DNA of 64,000 nt from NCBI RefSeq assembly GCF_900109075.1, contig NZ_FNYS01000015.1, positions 19,676 through 83,675 of the forward strand, in the 5' to 3' direction. The position numbers were made by a program, and so were the translations under genes. The notes under the pieces were generated by a model, which had not been told where the DNA came from, ran no database searches, and worked only from the letters and a program-made list of their open reading frames with translations. This document shows positions 46,107-54,348 of this stretch, one piece after another. The stretch comes from Myroides marinus (GTDB taxonomy: Bacteria > Bacteroidota > Bacteroidia > Flavobacteriales > Flavobacteriaceae). Each line of letters starts with the position of its first letter. Within the stretch, counting starts at the first letter, position 1.

Positions 46107-46724
46107 AGATTAGCTTTTTTTTATACAATGATTTTAATGCTTTTTGGTCAAACAGTTTTGGCACAGAAGTTTTCATATACACCAGAGGGAATGGTAGGTA
46201 ACCGTTCTTACTTTTATACACATACTTTTAATTATCAAATCAGCGATAAGGTCAAACTTCAGAATCTTATCTTATTTGATACAGAGTATGATAATGATAA
46301 GCACAATATCTTATTTATGCGCAACACGCTAGCTTATCAATTCTCTAAACATTTTAGCTTAAATACTTCAGTAGGGATTAAGAATCCTGGAAAGTTCGCT
46401 AGTATGCTTTTACAATATCAAGTTACAGGTAAGGATATATTATTCTCATATTCTGTAGGGACTACCTATCAAGCCGGTTTTACTTTAGAACAATCACTTT
46501 TGTTTGAGTACAGTCCTCAAATAACAGATAAAGTAAAGGGATTGTTTAGAGTATCAGCAGTAGGAAATGTCAATACAGAGGAATACACTCGAGGTTTTCA
46601 ACACATCAGATTGGGAGTGAAGTATGAACAGTACAGCTTTGGGGTAGCAGTTAATTTAGAACAGTTTAATAATTCGTGGAAACATCTAGAGAACTATGGT
46701 GTATTCGCTAAAGTAAATCTTTAA
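46104..46724 (+). CDS. Outer-membrane beta-barrel protein, unknown role
   Basis: This is a 206-residue protein with a signal peptide (MRLAFFYTMILMLFGQTVLAQ). The mature part has alternating hydrophobic strands such as FSLNTSVGIKN and FSYSVGTTYQAG and ends in a phenylalanine-containing strand (YGVFAKVNL), as expected of a small outer-membrane barrel. It lies between the Crp/Fnr-type gene (79 bases) and doxX (13 bases). Function unknown. Confidence 0.75.
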   Translation: MRLAFFYTMILMLFGQTVLAQKFSYTPEGMVGNRSYFYTHTFNYQISDKVKLQNLILFDTEYDNDKHNILFMRNTLAYQFSKHFSLNTSVGIKNPGKFASMLLQYQVTGKDILFSYSVGTTYQAGFTLEQSLLFEYSPQITDKVKGLFRVSAVGNVNTEEYTRGFQHIRLGVKYEQYSFGVAVNLEQFNNSWKHLENYGVFAKVNL

Positions 46725-46737
46725 AAACAAATCAAAT

Positions 46738-47139
46738 ATGAACAAGAATCAAGACATCGGTTTATTAATTACGCGTATTAGTATTGGGGCTCCAATGTTG
46801 TTATACGGAATCGGCAAGTTGTTTAACGGTATTTCTTTTATACAGAGTGTATTAGTGGATAAAGGACTTCCTGCATTCTTCGGGTATGGAGTATATGTAG
46901 GAGAGGTAATAGCACCTTTATTACTATTAATCGGATATAGAACTAGATTAGCTAGTTTAGTATTTGCGATTAACTGTCTTACAGCTATGTTATTAGTACA
47001 GAGTGCAGACATTTTTAGTTTAAATGACAATGGAGGATGGAAGGTAGAGTTATTAGGTATTTATGCTTTAGTAGCTGTAGGATTATTCTTTACAGGTGGA
47101 GGTAACCTAGCTGTATCTTCTAAGAATCAATGGGACTAA
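46738..47139 (+). CDS. DoxX-family membrane protein
   Basis: This 133-residue protein has four membrane helices with the DoxX pattern: LITRISIGAPMLLYGIGKLF at the start, GYGVYVGEVIAPLLLLIGYRTRLA in the middle. DoxX proteins are poorly understood integral membrane proteins, sometimes linked to thiol or redox balance. It is 13 bases from the barrel gene and is probably co-transcribed with it. Confidence 0.88.
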   Translation: MNKNQDIGLLITRISIGAPMLLYGIGKLFNGISFIQSVLVDKGLPAFFGYGVYVGEVIAPLLLLIGYRTRLASLVFAINCLTAMLLVQSADIFSLNDNGGWKVELLGIYALVAVGLFFTGGGNLAVSSKNQWD

Positions 47140-47231
47140 TATATAATATTACATATAAACTACTTATTTTATTAAGGGTAGATGTTGTTATACTATAATT
47201 TATTAAGAGAAAATTTATTAGATTATATGTT

Positions 47232-47247
47232 TTGGCACGGCATTTGT
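47232..47247 (+). promoter_or_regulatory. Sigma-54 (RpoN) promoter
   Basis: TTGGCACG-GCAT-TTGT matches the -24/-12 consensus TTGGCACG-N4-TTGC at all but the last base, with exact spacing. Transcription would start near 47259. No other site in the window matches this well. Confidence 0.7.
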
Positions 47248-47258
47248 ATTTAGAATAA

Positions 47259-47396
47259 GCGTAGTATTATATTCATAGTTATTTTTTTTTGAGAGAGATG
47301 TTAACAGATTTTATTAGCATCAAACAAGTAATAAATTTTTATTATTTAGGTTTTGTTTATAAAAGCATAAGTTCTTCCATACTTATGCTTTTTTTA
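47259..47396 (+). ncRNA. Candidate sigma-54-dependent small RNA (~140 nt)
   Basis: The stretch runs from the predicted sigma-54 start to a strong terminator and contains no conventional gene. It could act as a small regulatory RNA or as an mRNA for a 35-residue peptide (47298-47405). The TTTTTT-rich 5' part gives little structure apart from the terminator hairpin. Confidence 0.45.
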
Positions 47397-47405
47397 TGCC
47401 TTTAG
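47298..47405 (+). CDS. Possible 35-residue peptide
   Basis: An ATG at 47298 follows GAGAGAG at close to Shine-Dalgarno distance and opens a 35-codon frame rich in hydrophobic residues, which could make one short membrane helix near its C-terminus. The frame runs through the terminator hairpin and ends nine bases beyond it, so a terminated transcript would lack the stop codon. That makes real translation doubtful. Confidence 0.2.
   Translation: MLTDFISIKQVINFYYLGFVYKSISSSILMLFLCL
47361..47396 (+). terminator. Terminator after the sigma-54 promoter
   Basis: AAAAGCATAAGT-TCTTCCAT-ACTTATGCTTTT forms a 12-bp stem followed by a T-run. Confidence 0.85.
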
Positions 47406-47435
47406 GTGGAGATATATGCTTAGTATAATGATTAA

Positions 47436-47550
47436 TCTTGATTCTGCATTCACCCAATCTTACAAGATAATTCACTATGTTTTTTTTTAAAATCATACTG
47501 TAGTGTTATTTTTTTTACAACTAGCTCTTCTTGGTTAGTCTGTTGTATAA
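47436..47550. repeat. Decayed MITE-like element, copy C
   Basis: GATTCTGCATTCACCCAAT (from 47440) aligns to the left end of copies A and B, and CATACTGTAGTGT matches their central palindrome region, followed by CTGTTGTATAAT as in copy A. The right end and target duplication are no longer clear. Confidence 0.5.
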
Positions 47551-47716
47551 TATAGGCTTAACAGTTTTCTTAACATTGGTTATTATTAGGTTTTTGTATA
47601 TTTAGAGTGATATCTTATGTATTAGTAGAGTTCTTAATCTATGTTAACTCGAGATGGTATTATCTTCTATACTTTTACACTAGAACAAATAAGTATTAAT
47701 CAATAAGAAATATATT

Positions 47717-48634
47717 ATGTCAAACGTAGATTTAGTAATAGAGGAACGTGCTGCGAGTATAGGTAATTTTCTAGTAGGTAGATTGTTGCCATTCAGACAG
47801 AAACGTACAGTAGGGCCTTTTACTTTCATAGACCATATGGGACCTATATCAGTAGCAGAACACGATAACTTAGATGTGGACCCACACCCTCATATAGGCT
47901 TATCTACCCTGACTTATCTATTCGAGGGAGCAATTATGCACCGAGATAGCATAGGTAGTCTAGAGCGCATCACACCTGGAGCAGTAAACTGGATGACAGC
48001 AGGTAGGGGAGTAGTGCACTCTGAGCGTATGCCTGAGGATATACGTCAGACTAATCCAGAGGCTATCTTACACGGGCTACAGATCTGGATAGCACTACCA
48101 AAAGAGTTAGAAGAGATAGAACCATCATTCGTACACATAGAGGCAAAAGATTTACCTAGCTGGGAGGAAGACGGTGTGTCTTATAAGCTAATAGCTGGTG
48201 AAGCATTAGGTAGAAAGTCACCAGTACCAGTGTATAGTCCACTGTATTATATAGAGATAAAATCAGAAGAACAAAAGAAGATTAATATCGGTAGTGGCTT
48301 ATTCGGAGAGGCAGCAATGTATATCTTAGAAGGAAGTGTGAAGAGCGGAGAGCATGAGTATGAATCTAAGAATATCTTAATCTCTAACGATAGTACGCTA
48401 TGTGAATTTGAGATTATGCCTAATACAACAGTGTATATTTTCGGAGGGAATCCACTTCCAGAAGAGCGTTATATCCTGTGGAATTTCGTGTCTCATGACC
48501 CAGCTAAACTAGAGAAAGCTAAGCAAGACTGGATCGATCAGAACTATGATGTATTCCCATTAATAGAAGGAGACAGTGATAGTTATGTACCATTCCCGGA
48601 TGGAATGAAATCATTTAAAAACAAAACTAAATAA
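47717..48634 (+). CDS. Pirin-family protein
   Basis: This 305-residue bicupin has the pirin hallmarks: VGPFTFIDHMGP, the metal-binding HPHIGLSTLTYLFEG (His pair about residue 55-57), and MTAGRGVVHSERMPE. Pirins are iron-containing cupins; some are quercetinases and others are redox-sensing regulators. It is followed after 3 bases by an OsmC gene and then a small GNAT, which suggests a stress-related operon. Confidence 0.92.
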   Translation: MSNVDLVIEERAASIGNFLVGRLLPFRQKRTVGPFTFIDHMGPISVAEHDNLDVDPHPHIGLSTLTYLFEGAIMHRDSIGSLERITPGAVNWMTAGRGVVHSERMPEDIRQTNPEAILHGLQIWIALPKELEEIEPSFVHIEAKDLPSWEEDGVSYKLIAGEALGRKSPVPVYSPLYYIEIKSEEQKKINIGSGLFGEAAMYILEGSVKSGEHEYESKNILISNDSTLCEFEIMPNTTVYIFGGNPLPEERYILWNFVSHDPAKLEKAKQDWIDQNYDVFPLIEGDSDSYVPFPDGMKSFKNKTK

Positions 48635-48637
48635 GAT

Positions 48638-49039
48638 ATGGAGGTAAGTGTAAAAGCCGTTTTAGGAACTCAATTATATTATACAGAAGTAACAGCAGGT
48701 GATAATGTGTTAATCACAGATGAACCTACTGATCTAGGAGGACAAAATAAGGGATTTAACCCATTCGAGATATTAGCTACTTCACTAGCTAGTTGTACTG
48801 CAGCTACTCTAAGAATGTATATGGATAGAAAGCAATGGACAGCGGAGAAGATAGTGGTAGAAGTGGATATGACTAGAGATGCTTCAGGTACTAAAACTAC
48901 TTTTAATAGAAAAGTACATTTCGAAGGCGCTTCATTAGATGCAGATATGGCTAAGAGGTTGTATATTATAGCAGATAAATGTCCTGTACACAAAGTCTTA
49001 ACAGGTAAAGTGACAATCAATACGGAACTAGCAATATAA
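48638..49039 (+). CDS. OsmC-family peroxiredoxin-like protein
   Basis: This 133-residue protein has GFNPFEILATSLASCTAATLRMY with the first conserved cysteine and DKCPVHKVLTG with the second. OsmC/Ohr proteins use these two cysteines to reduce organic hydroperoxides. It lies 3 bases after pirin and 26 before a small GNAT, so the three are likely co-transcribed. Confidence 0.92.
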   Translation: MEVSVKAVLGTQLYYTEVTAGDNVLITDEPTDLGGQNKGFNPFEILATSLASCTAATLRMYMDRKQWTAEKIVVEVDMTRDASGTKTTFNRKVHFEGASLDADMAKRLYIIADKCPVHKVLTGKVTINTELAI

Positions 49040-49065
49040 CAGCAATAAACTATAAAAATAAAGTT

Positions 49066-49353
49066 ATGGAAATAAAACATCAAGCTCAAGAAACTAAAGG
49101 CTCGTTCGTAGCCTATATAGATGGACAACGCGCTGGAGAGATGACCTACTCAGTAGCAGGTGCAGATAAGATTATCATAGATCATACAGATGTAGATCCT
49201 GCATTTGGAGGTAAAGGTGTAGGTAAGGCTATCTTGCTTGAAGGAGTAATACCTTATGTAAGAGAAAAAGGTTTAAAGGTATTACCATTATGCCCTTTTG
49301 CCAGTGCTATGTTTAAGAAGATGGCAGCAGAGATTGGCGATGTACTGGTATAA
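49066..49353 (+). CDS. Small GNAT (YjdJ/Gcn5-related) N-acetyltransferase
   Basis: This is a 95-residue single-domain protein of the short GNAT_acetyltr_2-type (YjdJ-like) family. DHTDVDPAFGGKGVGKAIL is the acetyl-CoA-binding motif and LPLCPFASAMFKK follows near the C-terminus. It is the last gene of the pirin-OsmC-GNAT group and is followed by a terminator. Acceptor unknown. Confidence 0.88.
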   Translation: MEIKHQAQETKGSFVAYIDGQRAGEMTYSVAGADKIIIDHTDVDPAFGGKGVGKAILLEGVIPYVREKGLKVLPLCPFASAMFKKMAAEIGDVLV

Positions 49354-49403
49354 TTAGATAGAATAGCTTCTCAAAAGAAGGAGCTATGTTTAGTATAAAA
49401 TAA

Positions 49404-49438
49404 AGAAAGCGGATAATAATTTATCCGCTTTCTTTTTT
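49404..49438 (+). terminator. Terminator after the pirin-OsmC-GNAT operon
   Basis: GAAAGCGGATAA and TTATCCGCTTTC form a 12-bp stem with T6 after. Confidence 0.85.
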
Positions 49439-49440
49439 GC

Positions 49441-49448
49441 TACCTTTG
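49441..49448 (+). promoter_or_regulatory. -7 element of the 351-residue gene
   Basis: TACCTTTG starts 2 bases after the terminator T-run, 26 nt before the ATG. The -33 position would fall in the terminator and no TTG is present there. Confidence 0.5.
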
Positions 49449-49473
49449 CAAAGAATTAAACGTATAAAATCTT

Positions 49474-50529
49474 ATGAACGAAAAAACATCTTTTGGATTA
49501 ATATCTACAATAGAAGTACCTAATGCATTAAGTGTAAAAGGAAGCTGCTGGAGTAAAGAGGGATTGTTAGTCGCAAATTATATTTATTCGAATGAAGGGG
49601 ATACTAATTCGTATGAATTAGTGTACACTATCATTGATAAAGAAGGAAATACAAAAGAAGAGAAAGAGACTAGAGGAGTATTGCCTACTTTATTTTTAAG
49701 CCCTACTAAAGAGAACTTTGTCTCATTAGTAAATGGAGAAGAAGAAGAGATGACTTCTTATGCTGTGTTTGATAAAAGTGCAAAAGGTTTTAAAGGAAGT
49801 AAGTCATTTGATGGACGTTTTGTAGGATGTACAACTAATCATAGTATATTCTATAACGTAGATATCTGGAGCGAACAAGCGGCAGATGTCATGAACGTGA
49901 TAGAGTTTAAAGATGGTGTATTAGTAAGTGAAAAGAAAGTAGAAATACCTTTCCCGAAAGCCAATAAGATTTGTGTAAAAAATGGTGAGATACACATTAT
50001 TACAGAAGTAGAAGATGGATGGCTTCACCGTCAAATAGATGAGAATGGAGAAGAGGTAAGAAGAAGATTATTAGAGTTTGACTTCCCATTTGTACACGAG
50101 GCATTGACTTTATCTTTTGAAGAGAAGTCTTACTTATTATGTGAAGAAAATGGAGAGATAGGTATTGTAGAGATAGACGCAGATGGAGAAGGAATGTATG
50201 GAGATCTATTTAATATTGGTGATGAGTTCTTCGGTACTTGGCATCCACAACGAGTAAGTGATGATACTAATGCAGTACAGTTTACTACAGAGTTTGGAAA
50301 CGGATGGTTAGTGATTAAAAATGATGAATTAGTCGAATTATTCTATAACAAGAATAAGAAAGGATACCAAAACCTATTGACTAAAGAGGTATTGTCTATT
50401 GATAATAACGATTTAGTATTATCAGGTATTAATCCTATTACAGATGGTAAGATTGGATTAGTGTTCTATCCTAGAAAACAGCGTAAGGAGACTTATAATA
50501 AAGCTTTCGTATTACAACACGAGATTTAG
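49474..50529 (+). CDS. Hypothetical protein, possible beta-propeller
   Basis: This is a 351-residue soluble protein without a signal peptide. It is rich in short beta strands and aromatic/Gly turns (for example GCTTNHSIFYNVDIWS, GWLHRQIDENGEEV, NGWLVIKNDELVELFY), spaced in a way that suggests a beta-propeller. No family is recognised. It is monocistronic between two terminators. Confidence 0.7.
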   Translation: MNEKTSFGLISTIEVPNALSVKGSCWSKEGLLVANYIYSNEGDTNSYELVYTIIDKEGNTKEEKETRGVLPTLFLSPTKENFVSLVNGEEEEMTSYAVFDKSAKGFKGSKSFDGRFVGCTTNHSIFYNVDIWSEQAADVMNVIEFKDGVLVSEKKVEIPFPKANKICVKNGEIHIITEVEDGWLHRQIDENGEEVRRRLLEFDFPFVHEALTLSFEEKSYLLCEENGEIGIVEIDADGEGMYGDLFNIGDEFFGTWHPQRVSDDTNAVQFTTEFGNGWLVIKNDELVELFYNKNKKGYQNLLTKEVLSIDNNDLVLSGINPITDGKIGLVFYPRKQRKETYNKAFVLQHEI

Positions 50530-50548
50530 AAATTAATAAGTATATAAA

Positions 50549-50585
50549 AAAAGAGGTCATTAGTAATTAGCTAATGACCTCTTTT
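50549..50585. terminator. Bidirectional terminator
   Basis: AAAAGAGGTCATTAG and CTAATGACCTCTTTT form a 15-bp stem between convergent genes ending at 50529 and 50596. Confidence 0.85.
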
Positions 50586-50595
50586 GTATTGCCTA

Positions 50596-51855
50596 TTATT
50601 GAGCAGGCATATATTTATTGATAAACTTCACTAGTTCGTCATTTTTCCATACGATAGCTTGAGTATGTCCAGCACCATCTACTAAGATGATATCTACAGT
50701 AGGAGAGCCTAGATCTTTAAGTCCTTTTACCATTGCCTCTGTTACTACAGCAGGTACATTCGTATCCGCTTTACCTTGGATTACTAAGATAGGCTTGTCT
50801 ATCTTCTTAGTACCTGGTTGACTATCTTTTAAGAATTGAGCGATTACAGGGTCATTCTTAAACTTCTCTGCATTTAGACCAGGGTACTGCATTACCTTGT
50901 TTTTTGAATCTTCGTTCATAAACTTGATAATATCAGCCATGAATGCTTGGCGTACTCCATCTAGGCAGTCTCCGTTGTCCCCAGTGCTTCCCTCTGCTAG
51001 TTTAGCAAATCCCTTCGCTCTGTCTTCAAAGATAGAGGTGTAATCATAAGAAGGCTTCTCTGCTTTAATTCCCACACCTGCTAATGCTGCGTAAGCTAAT
51101 AAAGTAGCATAAGAAGTAACAGAGCTTCTCTTCTCTAAAGGAATTGGAACAGGACTAGCATTCTCTTGGGCTTCGATACCAGCCAAAGCTTTAGGCGCTA
51201 CTTCTAGGATAATCTTACCTAGACTAGAGGCAGGTGCGCCAGCTACTGCTCCTTTATACGTGTTATCTGTATTAGCATATTCTGCAATACCTAATGATGC
51301 TTGCCCACCTTGAGACTGTCCAGCAGACATCCAATCACCATTAAAGTCTTTTGCATATTTCTCTTTTACAGCTTTAATCGCATGTATAGCAGATAGTGAT
51401 TCACTCTTAAGGTGTAGATACGGATGTATACCAGGAGTACCTAATCCTTCATAGTCAGGAGCTATGATTACATAACCTTGAGCTAGTAGTGCTTTAGCTG
51501 TTACTTTAAAGTTATCTCCTAATACGTTGTTACTAGGAGCGCAGGCATCACCTACACCTACAGTACCATGAGCCCATATTACGATTCGATACCCATCTTT
51601 AGGTTTAGGTGTTTTAGGATACATAATCAGTGCAGTAGCACTCTGATTTTTGCCATTTAGATAAGGCATATTATAAGTCATGATCTTGATAGAGCTAGCC
51701 TCATCAAGTTTGTCTAACGTATAGTCCTTTTCGGATACGTATTCTTTACTGTTGTCGATGTTTTGATTATTGTCATCGCTGTTACACGCTGTAAGCGCAA
51801 CAAATGTAAAAGCAGTTGCTAAAATAGCTCCTGCAAAAAAGGTCTTTCTTCTCAT
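50596..51855 (-). CDS. Lipase-like alpha/beta hydrolase lipoprotein
   Basis: This 419-residue protein has a lipoprotein signal (FAGAILATAFTFVALTAC). The alpha/beta hydrolase core shows the oxyanion segment WAHGTVG, the nucleophile elbow AGQSQGGQ (Ser about residue 180), a candidate acid in GKADTNVP and the His in GAGHTQ. It resembles secretory lipases (LIP family) or related esterases. It should act at the cell surface or periplasm; substrate unknown. It is transcribed alone. Confidence 0.85.
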   Translation of the reverse strand: MRRKTFFAGAILATAFTFVALTACNSDDNNQNIDNSKEYVSEKDYTLDKLDEASSIKIMTYNMPYLNGKNQSATALIMYPKTPKPKDGYRIVIWAHGTVGVGDACAPSNNVLGDNFKVTAKALLAQGYVIIAPDYEGLGTPGIHPYLHLKSESLSAIHAIKAVKEKYAKDFNGDWMSAGQSQGGQASLGIAEYANTDNTYKGAVAGAPASSLGKIILEVAPKALAGIEAQENASPVPIPLEKRSSVTSYATLLAYAALAGVGIKAEKPSYDYTSIFEDRAKGFAKLAEGSTGDNGDCLDGVRQAFMADIIKFMNEDSKNKVMQYPGLNAEKFKNDPVIAQFLKDSQPGTKKIDKPILVIQGKADTNVPAVVTEAMVKGLKDLGSPTVDIILVDGAGHTQAIVWKNDELVKFINKYMPAQ

Positions 51856-51873
51856 AGGTTATAATAATGTAGG

Positions 51874-51907
51874 TTGTTAGTTAATGATAAATATAGTAAT
51901 ATCTTTG
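51874..51907 (+). promoter_or_regulatory. Possible plus-strand promoter upstream of the 163-residue lipoprotein gene
   Basis: TTG (51874-51876), 23 nt, TATCTTTG (51900-51907). It is 180 bases before the next plus-strand gene, so assignment is uncertain. Confidence 0.4.
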
Positions 51908-52086
51908 AATAATGACGATATATGTCATAAAAGGTTTGTTTTATTAAGCTATTTTCTATTTGTAATTTGTATTTATGCGAGATTGTTATTTGATTAAAAA
52001 GAGAAATAAGTTGATTTTAGGTTGTTAAAGTTTAGTGTATTAGCAATAAAAGTATTGTGTAATAGTTATTTATATAAAAGAACAGA

Positions 52087-52578
52087 ATGAAAAAAAATAT
52101 ATGGATGTTAGCTGCTCTAATGATTATGTTGGGCAGTTGTAATACAGGCAATAGTACTAAAACAGAGGTAAAAGAAAATATAGAGTTAGCGGATAATACT
52201 ATTAGTGAAGATGTGCCTTATATAGAAGCTAAAGGTTTCTTTGTCTTAAATACAGTGAAGAATGAGAAGGTAGAGAGCCTTCGCATTACTTCTCAGGATC
52301 ACTTCGATAAGTTTTTCGGAGTAGCTAGAACGATGGGTAAAGATGGAGAACCAACAATTATTGATTTTAAGAAGTCATTTGTCTTAGCTCTAATAGGACA
52401 ACCGACTGAGAAAGAAACATCTTTTAAGATAGAGAAGTTAAACACTCAAGGGGATAATCTAGAGTTGATATATTCGATCAAACAGGAGCAAGAGGATAGA
52501 AGCTATACGATACACCCTTGTCTGATATTAGTAATAGATAAGAAGCATGAAAAAGATGTTCGCTTTCTTCCACAATAG
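52087..52578 (+). CDS. Small lipoprotein, unknown function
   Basis: This is a 163-residue protein with a lipoprotein signal (MLAALMIMLGSC). The mature part has FFVLNTVKNEKVESLRI and SFVLALIGQPTEKETSF, which suggest a beta-sandwich, but no family is recognised. It lies 14 bases before the HutD gene on the same strand and is probably co-transcribed. Confidence 0.72.
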   Translation: MKKNIWMLAALMIMLGSCNTGNSTKTEVKENIELADNTISEDVPYIEAKGFFVLNTVKNEKVESLRITSQDHFDKFFGVARTMGKDGEPTIIDFKKSFVLALIGQPTEKETSFKIEKLNTQGDNLELIYSIKQEQEDRSYTIHPCLILVIDKKHEKDVRFLPQ

Positions 52579-52592
52579 ATAGTAAGATATTT

Positions 52593-53135
52593 ATGGATAT
52601 TAGATTAATAAGAAAAGAAGAAGTACTTACTAGTCAGTGGGCTGGTGGTAAGACAAATGAATATATTATATACCCGAGTAAAGCTAAGTATGCAGATAGA
52701 GATTTTCTGTTTAGAATTAGCAGCGCTACCATAGAGGCTATACCATCAGATTTTACCCAATTTACGGGGTATAAGAGGTATTTAGCTATGTTAGAAGGGG
52801 ATATTCGTTTATATAAAAATGGAAAAGAAGAATGCTATGATAATCAGGTCCTTTTCTCATTTGAATCTTCAGATGACATAACTTCTTATTCATTTGGTAA
52901 AGACTTTAACCTAATGCTAAATCACTCTATAAAGAATGAGACTGTACGGTTGAGCTTAGATACTGTAAACACACAATCAGGACATGTATTTGTTTTTGCT
53001 CTAGGAGATAATACAGTGACAATTAATGAAAATAATTATAATCTAAAGCAATATGATTGTCTGGTGATTATTAATAAAGAACTAGATAGTGTTTCTATCT
53101 TTTTAGATAAAGAAGCGATTATAGGATATTGGTAA
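52593..53135 (+). CDS. HutD/Ves-family cupin protein
   Basis: This 180-residue protein starts with IRKEEVLTSQWAGGKTNEYIIYP, the HutD/Ves family signature, then RISSATIEAIPSDFTQFTGYKRYLAML. It has a bicupin fold. HutD is linked to histidine use in some bacteria and Ves to cold response in E. coli, but no hut genes are near, so the role here is open. Confidence 0.88.
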   Translation: MDIRLIRKEEVLTSQWAGGKTNEYIIYPSKAKYADRDFLFRISSATIEAIPSDFTQFTGYKRYLAMLEGDIRLYKNGKEECYDNQVLFSFESSDDITSYSFGKDFNLMLNHSIKNETVRLSLDTVNTQSGHVFVFALGDNTVTINENNYNLKQYDCLVIINKELDSVSIFLDKEAIIGYW

Positions 53136-53314
53136 TATGTTTGAATAGTTTTGCTTATATGTAAAAATCTATATAATTAGGGTTAAAAAGTTTAAATTAT
53201 TATCTTAGTGTTGTAATATTAATGTTTTAGTTATAATTACTTAAGAATTTGGTTACAATATAGTGTATTATATATAGTAACTTGGATAAAGATAACTTTA
53301 AAACCAAGTTGTAT

Positions 53315-53776
53315 ATGGAAATGTCTTATATCATAGTGCCATTAGTAGATTGTAATGAGAATGCTTTTAACCAAGAGGTAAGTAAATTATTTCCTTTAAG
53401 CAATATTGTTAATGTAGTCTGTCATCAAAAACAGTTTTTAATTGTCTATAGGGATATTGATACAATGATCAATGGGATTAATGGAGTAGATGAAATCTAT
53501 GAGTATGATAATATGATAGAACGCTTCAGTAGAAAGCATCCTTATCTAGATATCGCTGTGATACAAGTATTGGGAGAGGATAAGAATCGCTTTTACGATG
53601 GTTTTATTATGAAAAATAAAAAGAAGGTAAAGGAACACAGTGGGATGCACAATGCTTATTACCCTATATTCCAGTACTTCATACCAGATTTTGATGGTAG
53701 TGATTTAGAGATTTTTTCTAAAGATTTTATAAAAATAAGTGATTATGGAAGAGAGAATGAAAATCATACAAGGTGA
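53315..53776 (+). CDS. Hypothetical protein before the macro-domain gene
   Basis: This is a soluble protein of 153 residues from the ATG at 53315; an in-frame TTG at 53282 would add 11 residues. It contains [16 protein letters not shown] and [18 protein letters not shown], without a known motif. Its last 20 bases overlap the start of the macro-domain gene, which suggests coupled translation and a linked role. Function unknown. Confidence 0.65.
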   Translation: MEMSYIIVPLVDCNENAFNQEVSKLFPLSNIVNVVCHQKQFLIVYRDIDTMINGINGVDEIYEYDNMIERFSRKHPYLDIAVIQVLGEDKNRFYDGFIMKNKKKVKEHSGMHNAYYPIFQYFIPDFDGSDLEIFSKDFIKISDYGRENENHTR

Positions 53777-54269
53777 TATCACACAGATCACAGTAGATGT
53801 GATAGTAAATGCAGCGAATAGTTCTTTGTTAGGAGGCGGTGGTGTAGATGGAGCTATTCACAGAGCAGGAGGAGAAGATATCTTAGCAGAGTGTAGAATG
53901 ATAAGAGCCAAACAAGGTAGTTGTGCTACTGGGGAAGCTGTAATTACTACTGCTGGGAGATTACCTGTTAAGTATGTGATACATACTGTGGGGCCTGTGT
54001 GGAATGGAGGAAGTAAGAATGAAGAGCAATTACTTGAGAGCTGTTATAACAACAGTTTGTTATTAGCTGTAAAACACAATTGTGAGACTATTGCATTTCC
54101 TAATATCAGTACAGGTATATATGGCTATCCCAAAGAGTTAGCGGCTAAAGTAGCAATTCGAACTGTAGAGTCCTTTTTACAAACAAATAATGGGATTAAA
54201 GAAGTTGTGTTTGTTTGTTATGATTTTGAGAATTTTAGTATTTATAAAAAAGAGCTAAAAGAAATGTAG
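53757..54269 (+). CDS. Macro-domain ADP-ribose/O-acetyl-ADP-ribose hydrolase
   Basis: This 170-residue protein is a single macro domain. Motifs are [32 protein letters not shown] and [11 protein letters not shown]. It belongs to the MacroD/YmdB group that hydrolyses O-acetyl-ADP-ribose and removes ADP-ribose from proteins, and some members act on ADP-ribose phosphates. The ATG at 53757 gives the usual N-terminus (MKIIQGD). It overlaps the previous gene, and KptA lies 1.4 kb downstream on the same strand. Confidence 0.93.
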   Translation: MKIIQGDITQITVDVIVNAANSSLLGGGGVDGAIHRAGGEDILAECRMIRAKQGSCATGEAVITTAGRLPVKYVIHTVGPVWNGGSKNEEQLLESCYNNSLLLAVKHNCETIAFPNISTGIYGYPKELAAKVAIRTVESFLQTNNGIKEVVFVCYDFENFSIYKKELKEM

Positions 54270-54348
54270 TTCTGTAGAATATGCCTTTTTATAGGGAGTA
54301 ACATTATTGTTTAAAAGTAGTTTCTTTGTAGAAGTACAAAAGAAAGTT

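Larger units (their letters stand above)
47140..47716. other. 577-bp region holding a sigma-54 promoter, candidate RNA and a decayed repeat
   Basis: No gene of normal size is seen. It contains the sigma-54-type site at 47232, a terminator at 47361-47396, a 35-codon ORF between them, and a decayed MITE-like repeat from about 47436. Confidence 0.6.

Noticed and set aside
46157..46173. TTGGCACAGAAGTTTT as a second sigma-54 promoter
   Set aside because: The -12 GC/GT part is missing and the site lies inside the signal-peptide codons of the beta-barrel gene.
46033..46221. 62-codon minus-strand frame over the beta-barrel promoter
   Set aside because: It is antisense to a clear signal-peptide gene and has no supporting signals.
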